Positions 32,767-41,776 of a stretch of 64,000 nucleotides of DNA are shown here, piece by piece; positions within the stretch are counted from its first letter, which is position 1; each line of letters starts with the position of its first letter. This DNA is from Tolypothrix brevis GSE-NOS-MK-07-07A. Lineage in GTDB: Bacteria > Cyanobacteriota > Cyanobacteriia > Cyanobacteriales > Nostocaceae. Location of the stretch: NCBI GenBank assembly GCA_019358985.1, contig JAHHIJ010000001.1, forward strand, positions 233,270-297,269, read 5' to 3'. Position numbers and translations under genes: made by a program. The notes under the pieces are model-generated. The model searched no databases. It was not told the DNA's origin and saw only the letters and a list, made by a program, of their open reading frames with translations.

Positions 32767-34182
32767 TTAACAATCGTAGTAAAGCGCAAACTCGTAAGGA
32801 TGAGGACGCAGACGCATTGGGTTAACTTCGTTATCTAGCTTGTAAGAAATCCAAGTTTGAATGAAGTCTTCGGTAAACACACCTGGTTCTGTTAAGAAAG
32901 CATGATCCTTCTCTAGTGCTTCCAAAGCCAATTCTAAAGAACCTGGTGTAGAAGGAACCTTAGCCAACTCATCTGGGGAGAGTTCATAGATATTCTTATC
33001 TAGAGGTTCACCAGGATGGATTTTGTTCTTGATACCATCTAAACCAGCACAAAGCATAGCAGCGAATGCCAAGTAAGGGTTAGATGTTGCATCCGGACAA
33101 CGGAATTCTAAGCGCTTTGCTTTGGGATTATTACCAGAAAGAGGAATCCGTACAGAAGCAGAACGATTACCTTGGGAATAAGCTAAGTTTACAGGTGCTT
33201 CATAACCAGGTACTAGGCGCTTGTAAGAGTTGGTGGTGGGGTTGGTGATTGCTAACAGTGCTGGTGCGTGACGGAGAATGCCACCAATGTAGTGCAATGC
33301 CATTTCACTCAAACCGGCGTACTTATCGCCGCCAAACAGGGGCTGACCATCCTTCCAGATAGATTGGTGACAGTGCATCCCAGAACCATTATCGCCGAAG
33401 ATGGGCTTAGGCATGAAGGTAACGGTTTTGCCGTATTTCTTAGCAACGTTTTTAATGACATATTTGTAAGTCATCAACCAGTCGGCAGCTTCAATTAATT
33501 TACCGAAGCGGAAACCGAGTTCACACTGTCCACCGGTGGCAACTTCGTGGTGTTGCTTTTCAATTGGTACGCCGCACTTTGCCATTGTTAGCAGCATTTC
33601 GGTGCGGATATCTTGGAAACTGTCGGTGGGGGCAACTGGGAAGTAACCTTGTTTGAAACGTGGTTTGTATGCGAGGTTAGGACCTTCTTCTTTACCGGAG
33701 TTCCAAGCACCTTCTACAGAATCTACATAATAATAGCCGGAATTGGCGGTTTGGTCAAATCGGGCATCATCAAAGATGAAAAATTCTGCTTCTGGACCAA
33801 AGAAAGCTGTGTCACCAACACCTGTAGAAACCAAGTAGTCTACTGCTTTTTGAGCAATAACGCGGGGACAGCGATTGTAAGGTTCACCTGTACGCGGTTC
33901 TTGGATACTACAAATTATACTGAGTGTCGGCTCTGCCATGAACGGATCGATCCAGGCTGTGTTTGGGTCGAGAACCATTGACATGTCTGATTCGTTGATA
34001 GCTTTCCAACCCCGAATACTCGAACCGTCGAAAGGCACGCCGTCAGTGAATGCAGTCTCATCAATTTGGTTATAGTACATCGTGAGATGCTGCCAAGTTC
34101 CTGGCGTATCGATGAATTTCAGATCGATCATCTGAATGTTCTTGTCCTGAATCATTTTCAAGACTTCTTTGGGGGTTGTCAT
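32767..34182 (-). CDS. glnA: Glutamine synthetase type I
   Basis: 471 aa. The family segments [49 protein letters not shown] and the C-terminal FALYYDC are all present. It makes glutamine from glutamate, ATP and ammonia, the entry point of nitrogen from ammonium or from nitrogenase in heterocysts. TACTCCTTGTG upstream gives an AAGGAGTA RBS on the minus strand. An NtcA-like site and -10 lie 100-145 bp upstream, and gifA, its inhibitor, is just downstream. Confidence 0.97.
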   Translation of the reverse strand: MTTPKEVLKMIQDKNIQMIDLKFIDTPGTWQHLTMYYNQIDETAFTDGVPFDGSSIRGWKAINESDMSMVLDPNTAWIDPFMAEPTLSIICSIQEPRTGEPYNRCPRVIAQKAVDYLVSTGVGDTAFFGPEAEFFIFDDARFDQTANSGYYYVDSVEGAWNSGKEEGPNLAYKPRFKQGYFPVAPTDSFQDIRTEMLLTMAKCGVPIEKQHHEVATGGQCELGFRFGKLIEAADWLMTYKYVIKNVAKKYGKTVTFMPKPIFGDNGSGMHCHQSIWKDGQPLFGGDKYAGLSEMALHYIGGILRHAPALLAITNPTTNSYKRLVPGYEAPVNLAYSQGNRSASVRIPLSGNNPKAKRLEFRCPDATSNPYLAFAAMLCAGLDGIKNKIHPGEPLDKNIYELSPDELAKVPSTPGSLELALEALEKDHAFLTEPGVFTEDFIQTWISYKLDNEVNPMRLRPHPYEFALYYDC

Positions 34183-34282
34183 GATTACTCCTTGTGTGCC
34201 TATTTACTAGGGTAGAACTGAAATTTTCAATGCATTCACTCTGACCCTGTTTGGTGAAACCAAATTGTGAGATCCCTGAAAT

Positions 34283-34325
34283 ATCCTAGAGATAGGACAT
34301 TAGGTAGTTTTGTAGCTTATGCAAC
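34283..34325 (-). promoter_or_regulatory. NtcA-like site and -10 of glnA
   Basis: On the minus strand GTT-GCATAAGC-TAC (34325-34312) has one mismatch to GTA-N8-TAC and is followed 23 bp later by TAGGAT (34288-34283), a TAN3T -10. This is the activator layout of NtcA promoters. Confidence 0.5.
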
Positions 34326-34543
34326 AAAACCTCAAGATTAAAGTTTATATTTACTTTTGCTTAACGACTTTCACAAAACTTCATAGTTCATTTCACAGGG
34401 TCAACTTTGACATAGAATCCTTTAAGTAGCCGATGGATTAATGTTTGTGCTGAGACTTTTGCCGCAGCACAAAAATTTATAGGCGCATAAAAGCAGCTAG
34501 ATAAATATCAAACCATAAATAGGATTGATTGGGAGAAAACGGA

Positions 34544-35053
34544 ATGCGGGATGCAGTAACAAGTTTAATTAAGAATTATGACGTAACCGGACGGTATTTT
34601 GACCGGAATGCGATAGACAGCCTCAAGTCTTACTTTGAAAGTGGTACAGCACGAGTACAAGCAGCTGGGGCAATTAATTCTAATGCAGCGTCTATTGTCA
34701 GACAGGCTGGTTCTCGGTTATTTGAAGAACAGCCGGAGTTGATTCGTCCTGGTGGAAATGCTTACACTACTCGTCGCTATGCGGCTTGTTTGCGGGATAT
34801 GGATTACTATTTGCGCTACGCTACTTATGCGCTGGTTGCTGGTAGTATGGATGTTCTAGATGAGCGGGTGCTGCAAGGGCTGCGGGAAACTTACAATTCT
34901 TTGGGTGTGCCTATTAGTCCGACGGTTCGCGGTATCCAGATTATGAAGGATATTATCAAGGAGCAAGTGACGGCGGCTGGTGTTGCTAATACTGCTTTTT
35001 TGGATGAGCCTTTTGATTATATGACACGGGAGTTGAGCGAGCAGAATATTTAG
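34544..35053 (+). CDS. apcF: Allophycocyanin beta-18-type core subunit ApcF
   Basis: 169 aa from MRDAVTSLIKNYDVTGRY, the standard phycobiliprotein beta start, so the ATG at 34544 is chosen over an earlier in-frame one. RYAACLRDMDYYLRYATYAL contains the Cys that binds phycocyanobilin. DERVLQGLRETYNSLGVPI and FDYMTRELSEQNI mark it as ApcF (beta-18) rather than ApcB. It is a core component beside ApcE in the phycobilisome that passes energy to photosystem II. Monocistronic; position 78 has Asn-rich AINSNAA nearby as is usual. Confidence 0.9.
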   Translation: MRDAVTSLIKNYDVTGRYFDRNAIDSLKSYFESGTARVQAAGAINSNAASIVRQAGSRLFEEQPELIRPGGNAYTTRRYAACLRDMDYYLRYATYALVAGSMDVLDERVLQGLRETYNSLGVPISPTVRGIQIMKDIIKEQVTAAGVANTAFLDEPFDYMTRELSEQNI

Positions 35054-35215
35054 TGGCACAAGGTAAAAGTTGAGCCAGTGCTATCTTGGGGTTTCCCCTG
35101 CAAATGTAAAAAGATTATAGCGATCGCACTTTGACTTCATTGGCAAGGTGCGTTTACTTTTTTTAATGCAAAAAAACGACCATAATAGAAGTTGCCCATA
35201 TTTGAGGCGCTAGCT

Positions 35216-35659
35216 ATGGAAGAATTATTAACCCTGAAAGACTTGCTGGTTCAAGGCGATGTTCAAGGTGCTTTGATGATTGTGGAAGAATTAACCGAAA
35301 TGAGCCGAAATGATATCATCAAGACGATTCGTAGCTATGCAGTAATTCTCCTGTTGCATTTGATTAAACAACAAGCTGAAAATCGCACGACTCGCTCTTG
35401 GGATGTGTCAATTCGCAATTCAGTTAGGGAAATTCAGCGAGAAAATAAGCGTCGTAAGGCTGGAGGTTATTATCTCACACCAGAAGAACTATGGGAAACT
35501 TTAGTAGAAGCTTATTTAAATGCCATTGATCAAGCTTCCCTGGAAGTTGAAGAAGGTCGTTATGAGCCAGAGGAATTGGAAAAGCTGGTTAACCAAGAAG
35601 AAATTCTCAATCGTGCTTTAGGTTTAACAAATTCGGCGGAATTCCCCATCCGTCTATAG
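35216..35659 (+). CDS. DUF29 family protein
   Basis: 147 aa from ATG 35216 (GAGGCG just upstream); a TTG 24 bp earlier is possible. It has the helical DUF29 layout: MEELLTLKDLLVQGDVQGAL, an SRNDIIKTIRSYAVILLLHL segment, and TRSWDVSIRNSVREI. DUF29 proteins are abundant in cyanobacteria; no function is known. It sits between apcF and the tnpB element; the copper-like spacer after it holds the element's left end. Confidence 0.75.
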   Translation: MEELLTLKDLLVQGDVQGALMIVEELTEMSRNDIIKTIRSYAVILLLHLIKQQAENRTTRSWDVSIRNSVREIQRENKRRKAGGYYLTPEELWETLVEAYLNAIDQASLEVEEGRYEPEELEKLVNQEEILNRALGLTNSAEFPIRL

Positions 35660-35827
35660 GGTGGGGTGCATCACGCTTTCTTGACTACGAAAACACCTCC
35701 GACTAATATTAACCGCAGGAAGATTTATGGAGTGGGGTGGTTGAGAAGTCACCAATTATTTTATTTGAGGAGCTTAACAATATATATATATCATGGTAAG
35801 ATGAACACATCAAGGAGGTGATGTTAA

Positions 35828-37057
35828 GTGTTGCACAAAGCTGTCCAAGTTCGTTTATATCCAACAAAAGAGCAAGAAACCCAGTTGGCTCAATGTTTTG
35901 GGTGTGCTAGATGGTGGTGGAATTACGCCCTAAATAAGTCAATTGAGACTTACAAAGAAACAGGAAAAGGACTTACACGTGCAGCACTCAACGCATTTCT
36001 CCCTATACTCAAAAAAGCTGAAGATACTATTTGGTTGGCTGATTGTTATAGCCAAGTTTTACAGGCTACAACACTCAATCTAACTACTGCATATAAGAAC
36101 TTTTTTGAGAAACGTGCAGGATTTCCTAAATTCAAATCAAGGCACGGAAAACAGTCTATCCAGTATCCTCAAAACGTCAAGATTGTAAATGGTAATGTAA
36201 AACTTCCTGGTAACACAGGAGAAATCAAAGCCAAAATACACAGACCTATTGAGGGTAAAATCAAAACTGTTACTGTAAGCAAAACACCATCAGGGAAGTA
36301 CCTTGCATCCATTCTGACTGAAGTTGAAGGTGAAAATCCGGTTATTTCAGAAGGTAAAATTTATGGCATTGATTTAGGACTAAAACACTTTGCTGTCGTA
36401 ACCGATGGCGAGAAAGTTGTCTTATACGATAACCCTAAACACCTTGGAAAACATGAAAAAAATCTCAAGCGCAAACAAAAAAAATTAGCACGTAAAGTAA
36501 AAGGAAGCAATTCAAGAAATAAATACAGAAAAGTTGTTGCCAAAGTTTACGAGCGAGTTAGCAACTCAAGGCAAGATTTTCTACATAAACTTAGTTACAA
36601 GTTGGTCAGCGATAGCCTCGTGGTCATAGTAGAAAATCTTAATGTCAAAGGCATGGTGCGTAATCACAAATTGGCGAAATCAATATCTGATGTGGGCTGG
36701 GGAACATTCACTAACTTTCTAGCTTATAAGCTAGAACGCAGAGGTGGAAAGTTGGTTGAAATTGATAGATGGTTTCCTAGTTCCAAGCTCTGTTCTAATT
36801 GTTTCTATCAAATAGGTGAGATGCCATTAGATGTCCGTGAATGGACTTGTCCTCATTGCAATACTCACCATGACAGGGACGGGAACGCCGCGCAGAACAT
36901 TAGAGCCGAGGGGATCAGAATGATAAAGGCGGAAGGTTCAGCCGTCTCTGCTGTAGGAGGGGAGGTAAGACCAAAGCTCGGACGAAAGTCTAAGCTGCGG
37001 CACTCGCCTATGAGTACAGAAGCCCCAACTTCAGCCGTACTCGGCAAGTTGGGGTAG
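35828..37057 (+). CDS. tnpB: TnpB RNA-guided endonuclease of the IS605/IS1341 family
   Basis: 409 aa from GTG, with the perfect RBS AAGGAGGTGA 7 bp upstream. RuvC-like residues are present: GIDLGLKHFAV (Asp182), VVIVENLNVKGM (Glu269) and HHDRDGNAAQNI (Asp351). The zinc finger is CSNC and CPHC (Cys322, 325, 341 and 344). It therefore looks catalytically intact. TnpB proteins are established as RNA-guided nucleases whose guide RNA comes from the 3' end of the element, here running into the tlyA start. The C-terminal tail is coded by the element's end hairpin. Confidence 0.93.
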   Translation: MLHKAVQVRLYPTKEQETQLAQCFGCARWWWNYALNKSIETYKETGKGLTRAALNAFLPILKKAEDTIWLADCYSQVLQATTLNLTTAYKNFFEKRAGFPKFKSRHGKQSIQYPQNVKIVNGNVKLPGNTGEIKAKIHRPIEGKIKTVTVSKTPSGKYLASILTEVEGENPVISEGKIYGIDLGLKHFAVVTDGEKVVLYDNPKHLGKHEKNLKRKQKKLARKVKGSNSRNKYRKVVAKVYERVSNSRQDFLHKLSYKLVSDSLVVIVENLNVKGMVRNHKLAKSISDVGWGTFTNFLAYKLERRGGKLVEIDRWFPSSKLCSNCFYQIGEMPLDVREWTCPHCNTHHDRDGNAAQNIRAEGIRMIKAEGSAVSAVGGEVRPKLGRKSKLRHSPMSTEAPTSAVLGKLG

Positions 37058-37062
37058 TTCAC
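37010..37062 (+). ncRNA. Predicted omega-RNA scaffold end at the tnpB 3' boundary
   Basis: The right-end hairpin overlaps the last codons of tnpB and ends at TTCAC. In the family the guide is the sequence immediately after it, which here would be the first bases of tlyA. Inferred from family knowledge. Confidence 0.45.
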
Positions 37063-37875
37063 TTGGTTAAACAACGACTTGATATATTATTAGTAGAGTT
37101 AAATTTGTGTGCTTCCCGCGCCTTAGCGCAACGGTTGATTCAAGCAGGGGAAGTTCAGGTTAATCGTGTGGTTGTGGATAAGGCGGGGACGGAGGTTGAT
37201 GTTGCGGCGGATATTAAGATTAAAGAGCGATCGCGTTTTGTTTCTCGTGGTGGTGAGAAACTGGTGAAGGCTTTAGAATTTTTTGCTATCTCTGTGGAAG
37301 GACGCGTTTGTTTGGATGGCGGTATTTCCACAGGAGGCTTTACTGATTGTCTTTTACAAGCTGGGGCAAAGCTAGTTTACGGGGTTGATGTGGGTTATGG
37401 TCAAGTTGATTGGCGTTTGCGAAATGATTCGCGGGTGAAATTGCTGGAACGCACTAATTTACGACAATTGCAACCCCATGAGTTATATGGTGAGGCAGAA
37501 AAAGCTGATTTGGCGGTGGTGGATGTTTCGTTTATTTCTTTAACCAAGATTTTGCCTGCTTTGTGGGAGTTAACTCAATCTCAAAGAGAAGCTGTTTTAC
37601 TGGTGAAGCCACAATTTGAGGTTGGGAAGTCTCGTGTAGGGAAAAAAGGCGTTGTTCGTGATTCTTCTGACCAAGCTGAGGCAATTTTTCAGGTTTTGCA
37701 AACTGCTCAAAATTTAGGATGGAACTACAAGGGTTTAATTTGGTCGCCGATCACTGGTCCTGCTGGGAATATAGAATATCTCTTGTGGCTGGATATAGAA
37801 AGCGAAACACCACCGCCTAATTTAGAAGCTGTTGGGCAAGTTACTAAATCTGCTGCTGCCCAATTAAGAAATTAA
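37063..37875 (+). CDS. tlyA: TlyA family S4-domain rRNA methyltransferase
   Basis: 270 aa. An S4 RNA-binding domain (KQRLDILLVELNLCASRALA through ERSRFVSRGGEKLVKALEFF) is followed by an FtsJ-like fold with LDGGISTGGFTDCLLQAGA, DVGYGQVDWRLRND and VDVSFISLTKILP. TlyA 2'-O-methylates cytidines in 16S and 23S rRNA. The start is TTG at 37063, the first base after the tnpB element, so the element has replaced the original RBS and start context. The end overlaps the convergent cp12 by 4 bp. Confidence 0.85.
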   Translation: MVKQRLDILLVELNLCASRALAQRLIQAGEVQVNRVVVDKAGTEVDVAADIKIKERSRFVSRGGEKLVKALEFFAISVEGRVCLDGGISTGGFTDCLLQAGAKLVYGVDVGYGQVDWRLRNDSRVKLLERTNLRQLQPHELYGEAEKADLAVVDVSFISLTKILPALWELTQSQREAVLLVKPQFEVGKSRVGKKGVVRDSSDQAEAIFQVLQTAQNLGWNYKGLIWSPITGPAGNIEYLLWLDIESETPPPNLEAVGQVTKSAAAQLRN

Positions 37876-38150
37876 AGGTCGTAGATTAGACATTCTACTG
37901 CTTCGGGATGGCGATCGCAGTAGCTTTCTAAAGAAGATTTGCTTTTTGTTGCTTGCTCTTTGTGAGATTTTTCAGCTTGCAATTCTTCCACGATATCCCA
38001 AGCTACAGCGCAGTTAGCAGAATTGCTACCGTTTAAATCGCAGGTTTCGCGGGCTTCTGCAATAGCCTCAAATATTGCTTCTTCAAGGGTTTGAGTTTGA
38101 TTATCGTCGGAGTTAATAGCAATCTGGAGTACGTTTGAGATGTCAGTCAT
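37872..38150 (-). CDS. CP12 regulator of the Calvin cycle
   Basis: 92 aa with the CP12 signature AWDIVEELQAEKSHKE and C-terminal YCDRHPEAVECLIYDL. Both cysteine pairs are kept (Cys37/Cys47 and Cys78/Cys87); they form disulfides in the dark and hold GAPDH and PRK in an inactive complex. About 17 extra residues precede the normal CP12 start (TLEEAIFEAIAEARE). RBS AAAGGTAAG lies on the minus strand. It is convergent with tlyA. Confidence 0.9.
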   Translation of the reverse strand: MTDISNVLQIAINSDDNQTQTLEEAIFEAIAEARETCDLNGSNSANCAVAWDIVEELQAEKSHKEQATKSKSSLESYCDRHPEAVECLIYDL

Positions 38151-38244
38151 GATACTTACCTTTGTGTGTTGATTTAGAAATCGACTGCCAGCTTCTGAAT
38201 TATTTCAACAGCTTAATTTCCAGTTTAGACAGGCTTAACAAAAA

Positions 38245-38375
38245 ATGCCGGTGGGAAAACCGTCATTTAGGGGATGGGGACAGGGGACTAGGGAGATAAG
38301 GGGGATGAGGGGGATGAGGGGGATGAAGGACAAGCAGCAAGTCCTCCCAATGCCCAATGCCCAATGCCCCCTGCC
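38245..38375. repeat. Spacer with GGGGATGAG microsatellite
   Basis: GGGGGATGA is repeated three to four times at 38293-38330, then the phrase CAATGCCCAATGCCC. It is the same 9-bp motif that codes the linker in the ClC gene. No gene. Confidence 0.7.
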
Positions 38376-39776
38376 CTATTCCCCAATCCTTAATTCTTGC
38401 TGCAAGCGGTACAAAATAGTGTTTTGGTCAACTTGGGAGAGAATTTCTTGAATGACAGTGCTAGCGCCCATTTGTCCCCAAGTGCAGCCCTCTTTCAGAT
38501 ACACTTGTGCGGCTTTGCCGATGGCATATGCGCCATAACCGGCGATACCAGCTTGAGCGATCGCACTTCCGGCAAAGGCTGTAATATTGGTGGGATTTTC
38601 ACCACTGGCTAAGGCGGCGGTAGTTTTGCCTAAACCTAAAAGCAAGCTGCTGCCTAATTCTCCCAAAAGTAAACCCCCAGAACTAAATAAAATCGTCTTA
38701 AAAATTTTCCCGGCTTCGTAACCGGTCATCGGTAAGCCGTATAATCTTGCTAAGGAGCGAATCAACGCTAAGTCGGCAACACTTCCCCCAACCACATCTA
38801 AAAAGGCGATGGGATTTAACGCTACTCCTAAGGCTTTATATTTGGTAAACTGCCAAATGAGGTCTTCTGCTTGTTGTTCGCGTAAGTCGATGGTTTTTTG
38901 CGCGATCGCAGCTTCTGCATCTCTTGCTTGAATTAGTGCATTTAAAGCGAGAAGCGATCGCCCTTCACGATTGAGAATATTTAAAATTGTTTGTTTGAGT
39001 TCCTCTACTTCAATTGGCGGTGTCTCCCATTCATAAGTTACACGTCCATCAGTCCACTCAACTCGCACTTCCAGGGGTGCAGGTTCTGCCGCTACCATGA
39101 CAATTTCATCGGGTAATAACGGCTTACTTTGGGGATGTCCTGCACCCAGTTGTTGCAAATTTTTATAAATAGCTGTTTTATCTGTATCTGGATACAAGTC
39201 TATTTTGTTAAATACAAGAATTAGGGGTTTTTGCGATCGGCGCAATTCTAGCAGCGCTTGATACTCAGTCTTCGTAATATCACCTGACACCACAAACAAG
39301 ATTAAATCAGCTTGCTGTGCGACATCTAGCGCCATTTGCCCTCTAACTTCCCCCTGAATTTCATCTAATCCTGGGGTATCAATTAATTCTACCTGCACCT
39401 TTCCACCAGGAGTCCACTGTAGGGAACGAGGATACTGAGTTACACCGTTAAGGGGACCTGTTTGCAGAATTTTTTGCCCCACTAAGGCATTTAACACTGC
39501 TGACTTCCCACGACTGACTAAACCAAAAGCAGCAATTCTAATTACGTTAGAGTCGAGTTTATTAAGAGTATTTGTCAATATCTCTAATTCTGGTTTGACA
39601 AAAGATGCTAATTCCAGATTTGATTGTGGTTGTCCTGGCTTACGAAGATATCCATACCAAGACAGCACTTGTCTGAGACTAGCACGAGCGCGGTTTAAAT
39701 GAGTTTCTTGGAGATTATTAGGCACGTTCTTGCCTTTGTTGTAACAAGCTATATATCTATTTTGCTTCAATTGCAT
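38376..39776 (-). CDS. Era-like GTPase with C-terminal membrane-associated domain (DUF697-like)
   Basis: About 466 aa. The GTPase domain has GLVSRGKSAVLNAL (G1), DTPGLDEI (G3) and NKIDL (G4), then a hydrophobic C-terminal region (GVALNPIAFLDVVGGSVADL and an Ala/Gly-rich stretch) like YcjF/DUF697 proteins. Likely a membrane-linked GTPase of cyanobacteria and plastids; its cellular role is unknown. ATG 39776 is chosen over 39791 because only part of the longer start is conserved-looking. Its end borders the 38245-38375 repeat. Confidence 0.75.
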   Translation of the reverse strand: MQLKQNRYIACYNKGKNVPNNLQETHLNRARASLRQVLSWYGYLRKPGQPQSNLELASFVKPELEILTNTLNKLDSNVIRIAAFGLVSRGKSAVLNALVGQKILQTGPLNGVTQYPRSLQWTPGGKVQVELIDTPGLDEIQGEVRGQMALDVAQQADLILFVVSGDITKTEYQALLELRRSQKPLILVFNKIDLYPDTDKTAIYKNLQQLGAGHPQSKPLLPDEIVMVAAEPAPLEVRVEWTDGRVTYEWETPPIEVEELKQTILNILNREGRSLLALNALIQARDAEAAIAQKTIDLREQQAEDLIWQFTKYKALGVALNPIAFLDVVGGSVADLALIRSLARLYGLPMTGYEAGKIFKTILFSSGGLLLGELGSSLLLGLGKTTAALASGENPTNITAFAGSAIAQAGIAGYGAYAIGKAAQVYLKEGCTWGQMGASTVIQEILSQVDQNTILYRLQQELRIGE

Positions 39777-40018
39777 AACAAAACTCAGCAATGCCTAAAG
39801 ACGTTACTGAGTCGTTGGTTATTTAATTCTTTTTGAATGGGTGAATGCGTGAATGTTCGTATGAAGCGACGGTCAAATATGACCGTTGATAACTAGATGG
39901 GCATAGATAAATCTGCTCTAATGTAGTAAGGGATAGAGCCGCTTAAAACTGAAACTATGAGCGGTAAACCGCTCACTACCTAGAGAATATTTTACGTTTA
40001 TTTTGCCCAAATACTTAT

Positions 40019-40342
40019 CTACCAAATCCGGTTTCCGTCTTCGTCAACTCTTGCTTGACGAATCACATCAGAAATTTCTTCGGCATCTTTTACGTGATGA
40101 AGCGCCTTTTTTTCACCATTGGGTTCATCGACAACGAAGTAAGTTGGTACTGTGATATGTTCACCTGTAATGTCTGGTGAATCTACAGCAATTTGTTGAG
40201 CTTTTTCTTCAAGTGATTTTGACTCGTCAATCACATCTCCAGGATTGACTGTCGCGTTCTTTTCTTTAGGTGTTGGTTCTTCTCTGGATTCTATAGTTGG
40301 GCTTACTGGTTGCTTAATTTCATTTTCTGATTGATTAGCCAT
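40019..40342 (-). CDS. Acidic hypothetical protein
   Basis: 107 aa. The first half is Glu/Lys/Pro-rich and looks disordered (SPTIESREEPTPKEKNATVN). The second half (ITVPTYFVVDEPNGEKKALH and ISDVIRQARVDEDGNRIW) looks like a small folded unit. No family recognised. It sits alone between a GTPase gene and a MITE. The codon pattern and terminal W make a real gene likely. Confidence 0.55.
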   Translation of the reverse strand: MANQSENEIKQPVSPTIESREEPTPKEKNATVNPGDVIDESKSLEEKAQQIAVDSPDITGEHITVPTYFVVDEPNGEKKALHHVKDAEEISDVIRQARVDEDGNRIW

Positions 40343-40469
40343 AATCTTTAATTTTCCAGAATTTATCTACTAACATCACTTTATAGAATCAAAGCCGTGA
40401 AGAGTTCCTTCTCAAGAAAGACTTTGAGTATACGACTAAATGAGTAATTTATTAGACTCGTTTGAATTT

Positions 40470-40568
40470 AAATATGCGTTATCCAGAACCCCCAATAAGA
40501 CGTAGCATTGCTAGGTCTTTACAAGGATTTCGGGTAATGGTTAAATAATTTCCAATTTCCTGTGTCTA
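40470..40568. repeat. Degenerate MITE-like copy, reverse orientation
   Basis: GCGTTATCCAGAACCCCCAATAAG with a damaged hairpin GACGTAGCATTGCTAGGTC. It precedes the intact copy at 40571-40660. Confidence 0.5.
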
Positions 40569-40570
40569 TT

Positions 40571-40660
40571 AGGCATCTCCAGAAAATAATGTAGAGACGT
40601 AGCACTGCTACGTCTAATCAAGGGTTTGGGGCAACGCATAATTAATTTCTGGAGATGTCT
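40571..40660. mobile_element. AGACAT-type MITE, 90 bp, ATT target duplication
   Basis: Left end AGGCATCTCCAGAAAATAAT, core GACGTAGCACTGCTACGTC, tail AAGGGTTTGGGGCAACGCAT and right end TTCTGGAGATGTCT. ATT is present on both sides (40568-40570 and 40661-40663). Confidence 0.8.
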
Positions 40661-40682
40661 ATTAGGTTATGGCAGTACTATA

Positions 40683-41687
40683 TTATTTTTGAGGTTGAAA
40701 GGGTGTATAGTTACCCCCAAGAGCTTCGACGATAGTGCGGGTATTTGCTTCCATCATTTTGATGTAGGAATCCCCTGCACTTCCAGAGGTGCCAATGGAA
40801 TCAGAATAAAGTTGACGCGGTGCTAATTTGACACCGGCTTCTTGGGCAACTGTGGTAATTAAAGCTGGATTAATCGTTGTTTCGGCAAAAATTGCGGGAA
40901 CGCCAATCTTTTTAACTGATTCTACCAAACGTTGTACTGTTTGAGCGCTTGGTTGTTCTTCAGTGCTGATACCAATTAAAGTTCCGGCGATCGCTATTCC
41001 ATAACCACGTCCATAATATTGAAAGGCATCATGGGTTGTTATTAATTTACGTTTATCGGCTGGGATAGTAGCAATCTGTTGTTTAATCCAACTATCCAAC
41101 TGCTGTAATTCTTTAGTTAGTTGCGTCGCATTTTGGGTAAATTTCTCTTTATCTTCTGGGGATAATTCTATTAAAGCATCCCGAATCGCGTTTACCATCG
41201 CTGCTGCATTCTCTGCGTTACCCCAAACATGCGGATCTGGTACTATTTCACCTTTACCTTTATCTAATTCCAAAGGCTTGACAACTTCCCCTACCGCAAC
41301 CTGACGCGCTTTTCCCCCTGTAGCTTTCATAATTTTAATCAGTCCCGGTTCCAGGTTGTAGCCGTTATACAAAATCAAGTTAGCTTCTTCTAAAAATCTA
41401 CTATCTTCTGGTCTTGGTTCATATACGTGCGGATCTGTACCGGGTTTGAGAATTCCCCTTAGCTTGATTTCATCTCCCCCAACATCTTGCGCTAAGTCAG
41501 CAATGATGGTACTTGTCGCTACTACCAAAGGTTTGCCATCTGCCTCTGGGGTGTTACGGTTATTTGGTTGGCTACAACTAAGTAAGGTAAAGGGTAAAAG
41601 GCAAAGGGTAAAAGTAAGGATTGTTTTCAGCCTTTGAGGTTTTGTCTGGCTAGAGATGCAAACTTCTGTCTGGGGTATTAGTTTCAT
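40683..41687 (-). CDS. mntC: Manganese/zinc ABC transporter substrate-binding lipoprotein
   Basis: 334 aa. A lipoprotein signal ends LLSCSQ (lipidated Cys). The metal ligands of cluster 9 binding proteins are all visible: His in DPHVYEP, His in DPHVWG, Glu in FAETTINP and Asp in YSDSIG. The His-His-Glu-Asp set suits Mn(II) or Zn(II). It is divergent from the ATPase and permease genes of the same system, 90 bp apart, with a shared regulatory spacer. The signal peptide DNA contains AAGGGTAAA repeats. Confidence 0.9.
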   Translation of the reverse strand: MKLIPQTEVCISSQTKPQRLKTILTFTLCLLPFTLLSCSQPNNRNTPEADGKPLVVATSTIIADLAQDVGGDEIKLRGILKPGTDPHVYEPRPEDSRFLEEANLILYNGYNLEPGLIKIMKATGGKARQVAVGEVVKPLELDKGKGEIVPDPHVWGNAENAAAMVNAIRDALIELSPEDKEKFTQNATQLTKELQQLDSWIKQQIATIPADKRKLITTHDAFQYYGRGYGIAIAGTLIGISTEEQPSAQTVQRLVESVKKIGVPAIFAETTINPALITTVAQEAGVKLAPRQLYSDSIGTSGSAGDSYIKMMEANTRTIVEALGGNYTPFQPQK

Positions 41688-41776
41688 TTATCTGTGATAT
41701 TATTTCCAATTATAGATGTTTTCATATTTGTCTCATATTTATAGTAAGCTCAAGGAAAGCAATATTTAACTTGGTT

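Larger units (their letters stand above)
35760..37062 (+). mobile_element. IS200/IS605 (IS1341-type) element carrying only tnpB
   Basis: The left boundary is not certain (an AT-rich spacer with TATATATATATCATGG precedes tnpB). The right end is a hairpin, CCCCAACTT (37023-37031) with AAGTTGGGG (37046-37054), closing in TAGTTCAC. No tnpA transposase is present, so movement would need one in trans. It inserted directly against the first codon of tlyA. Confidence 0.75.
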
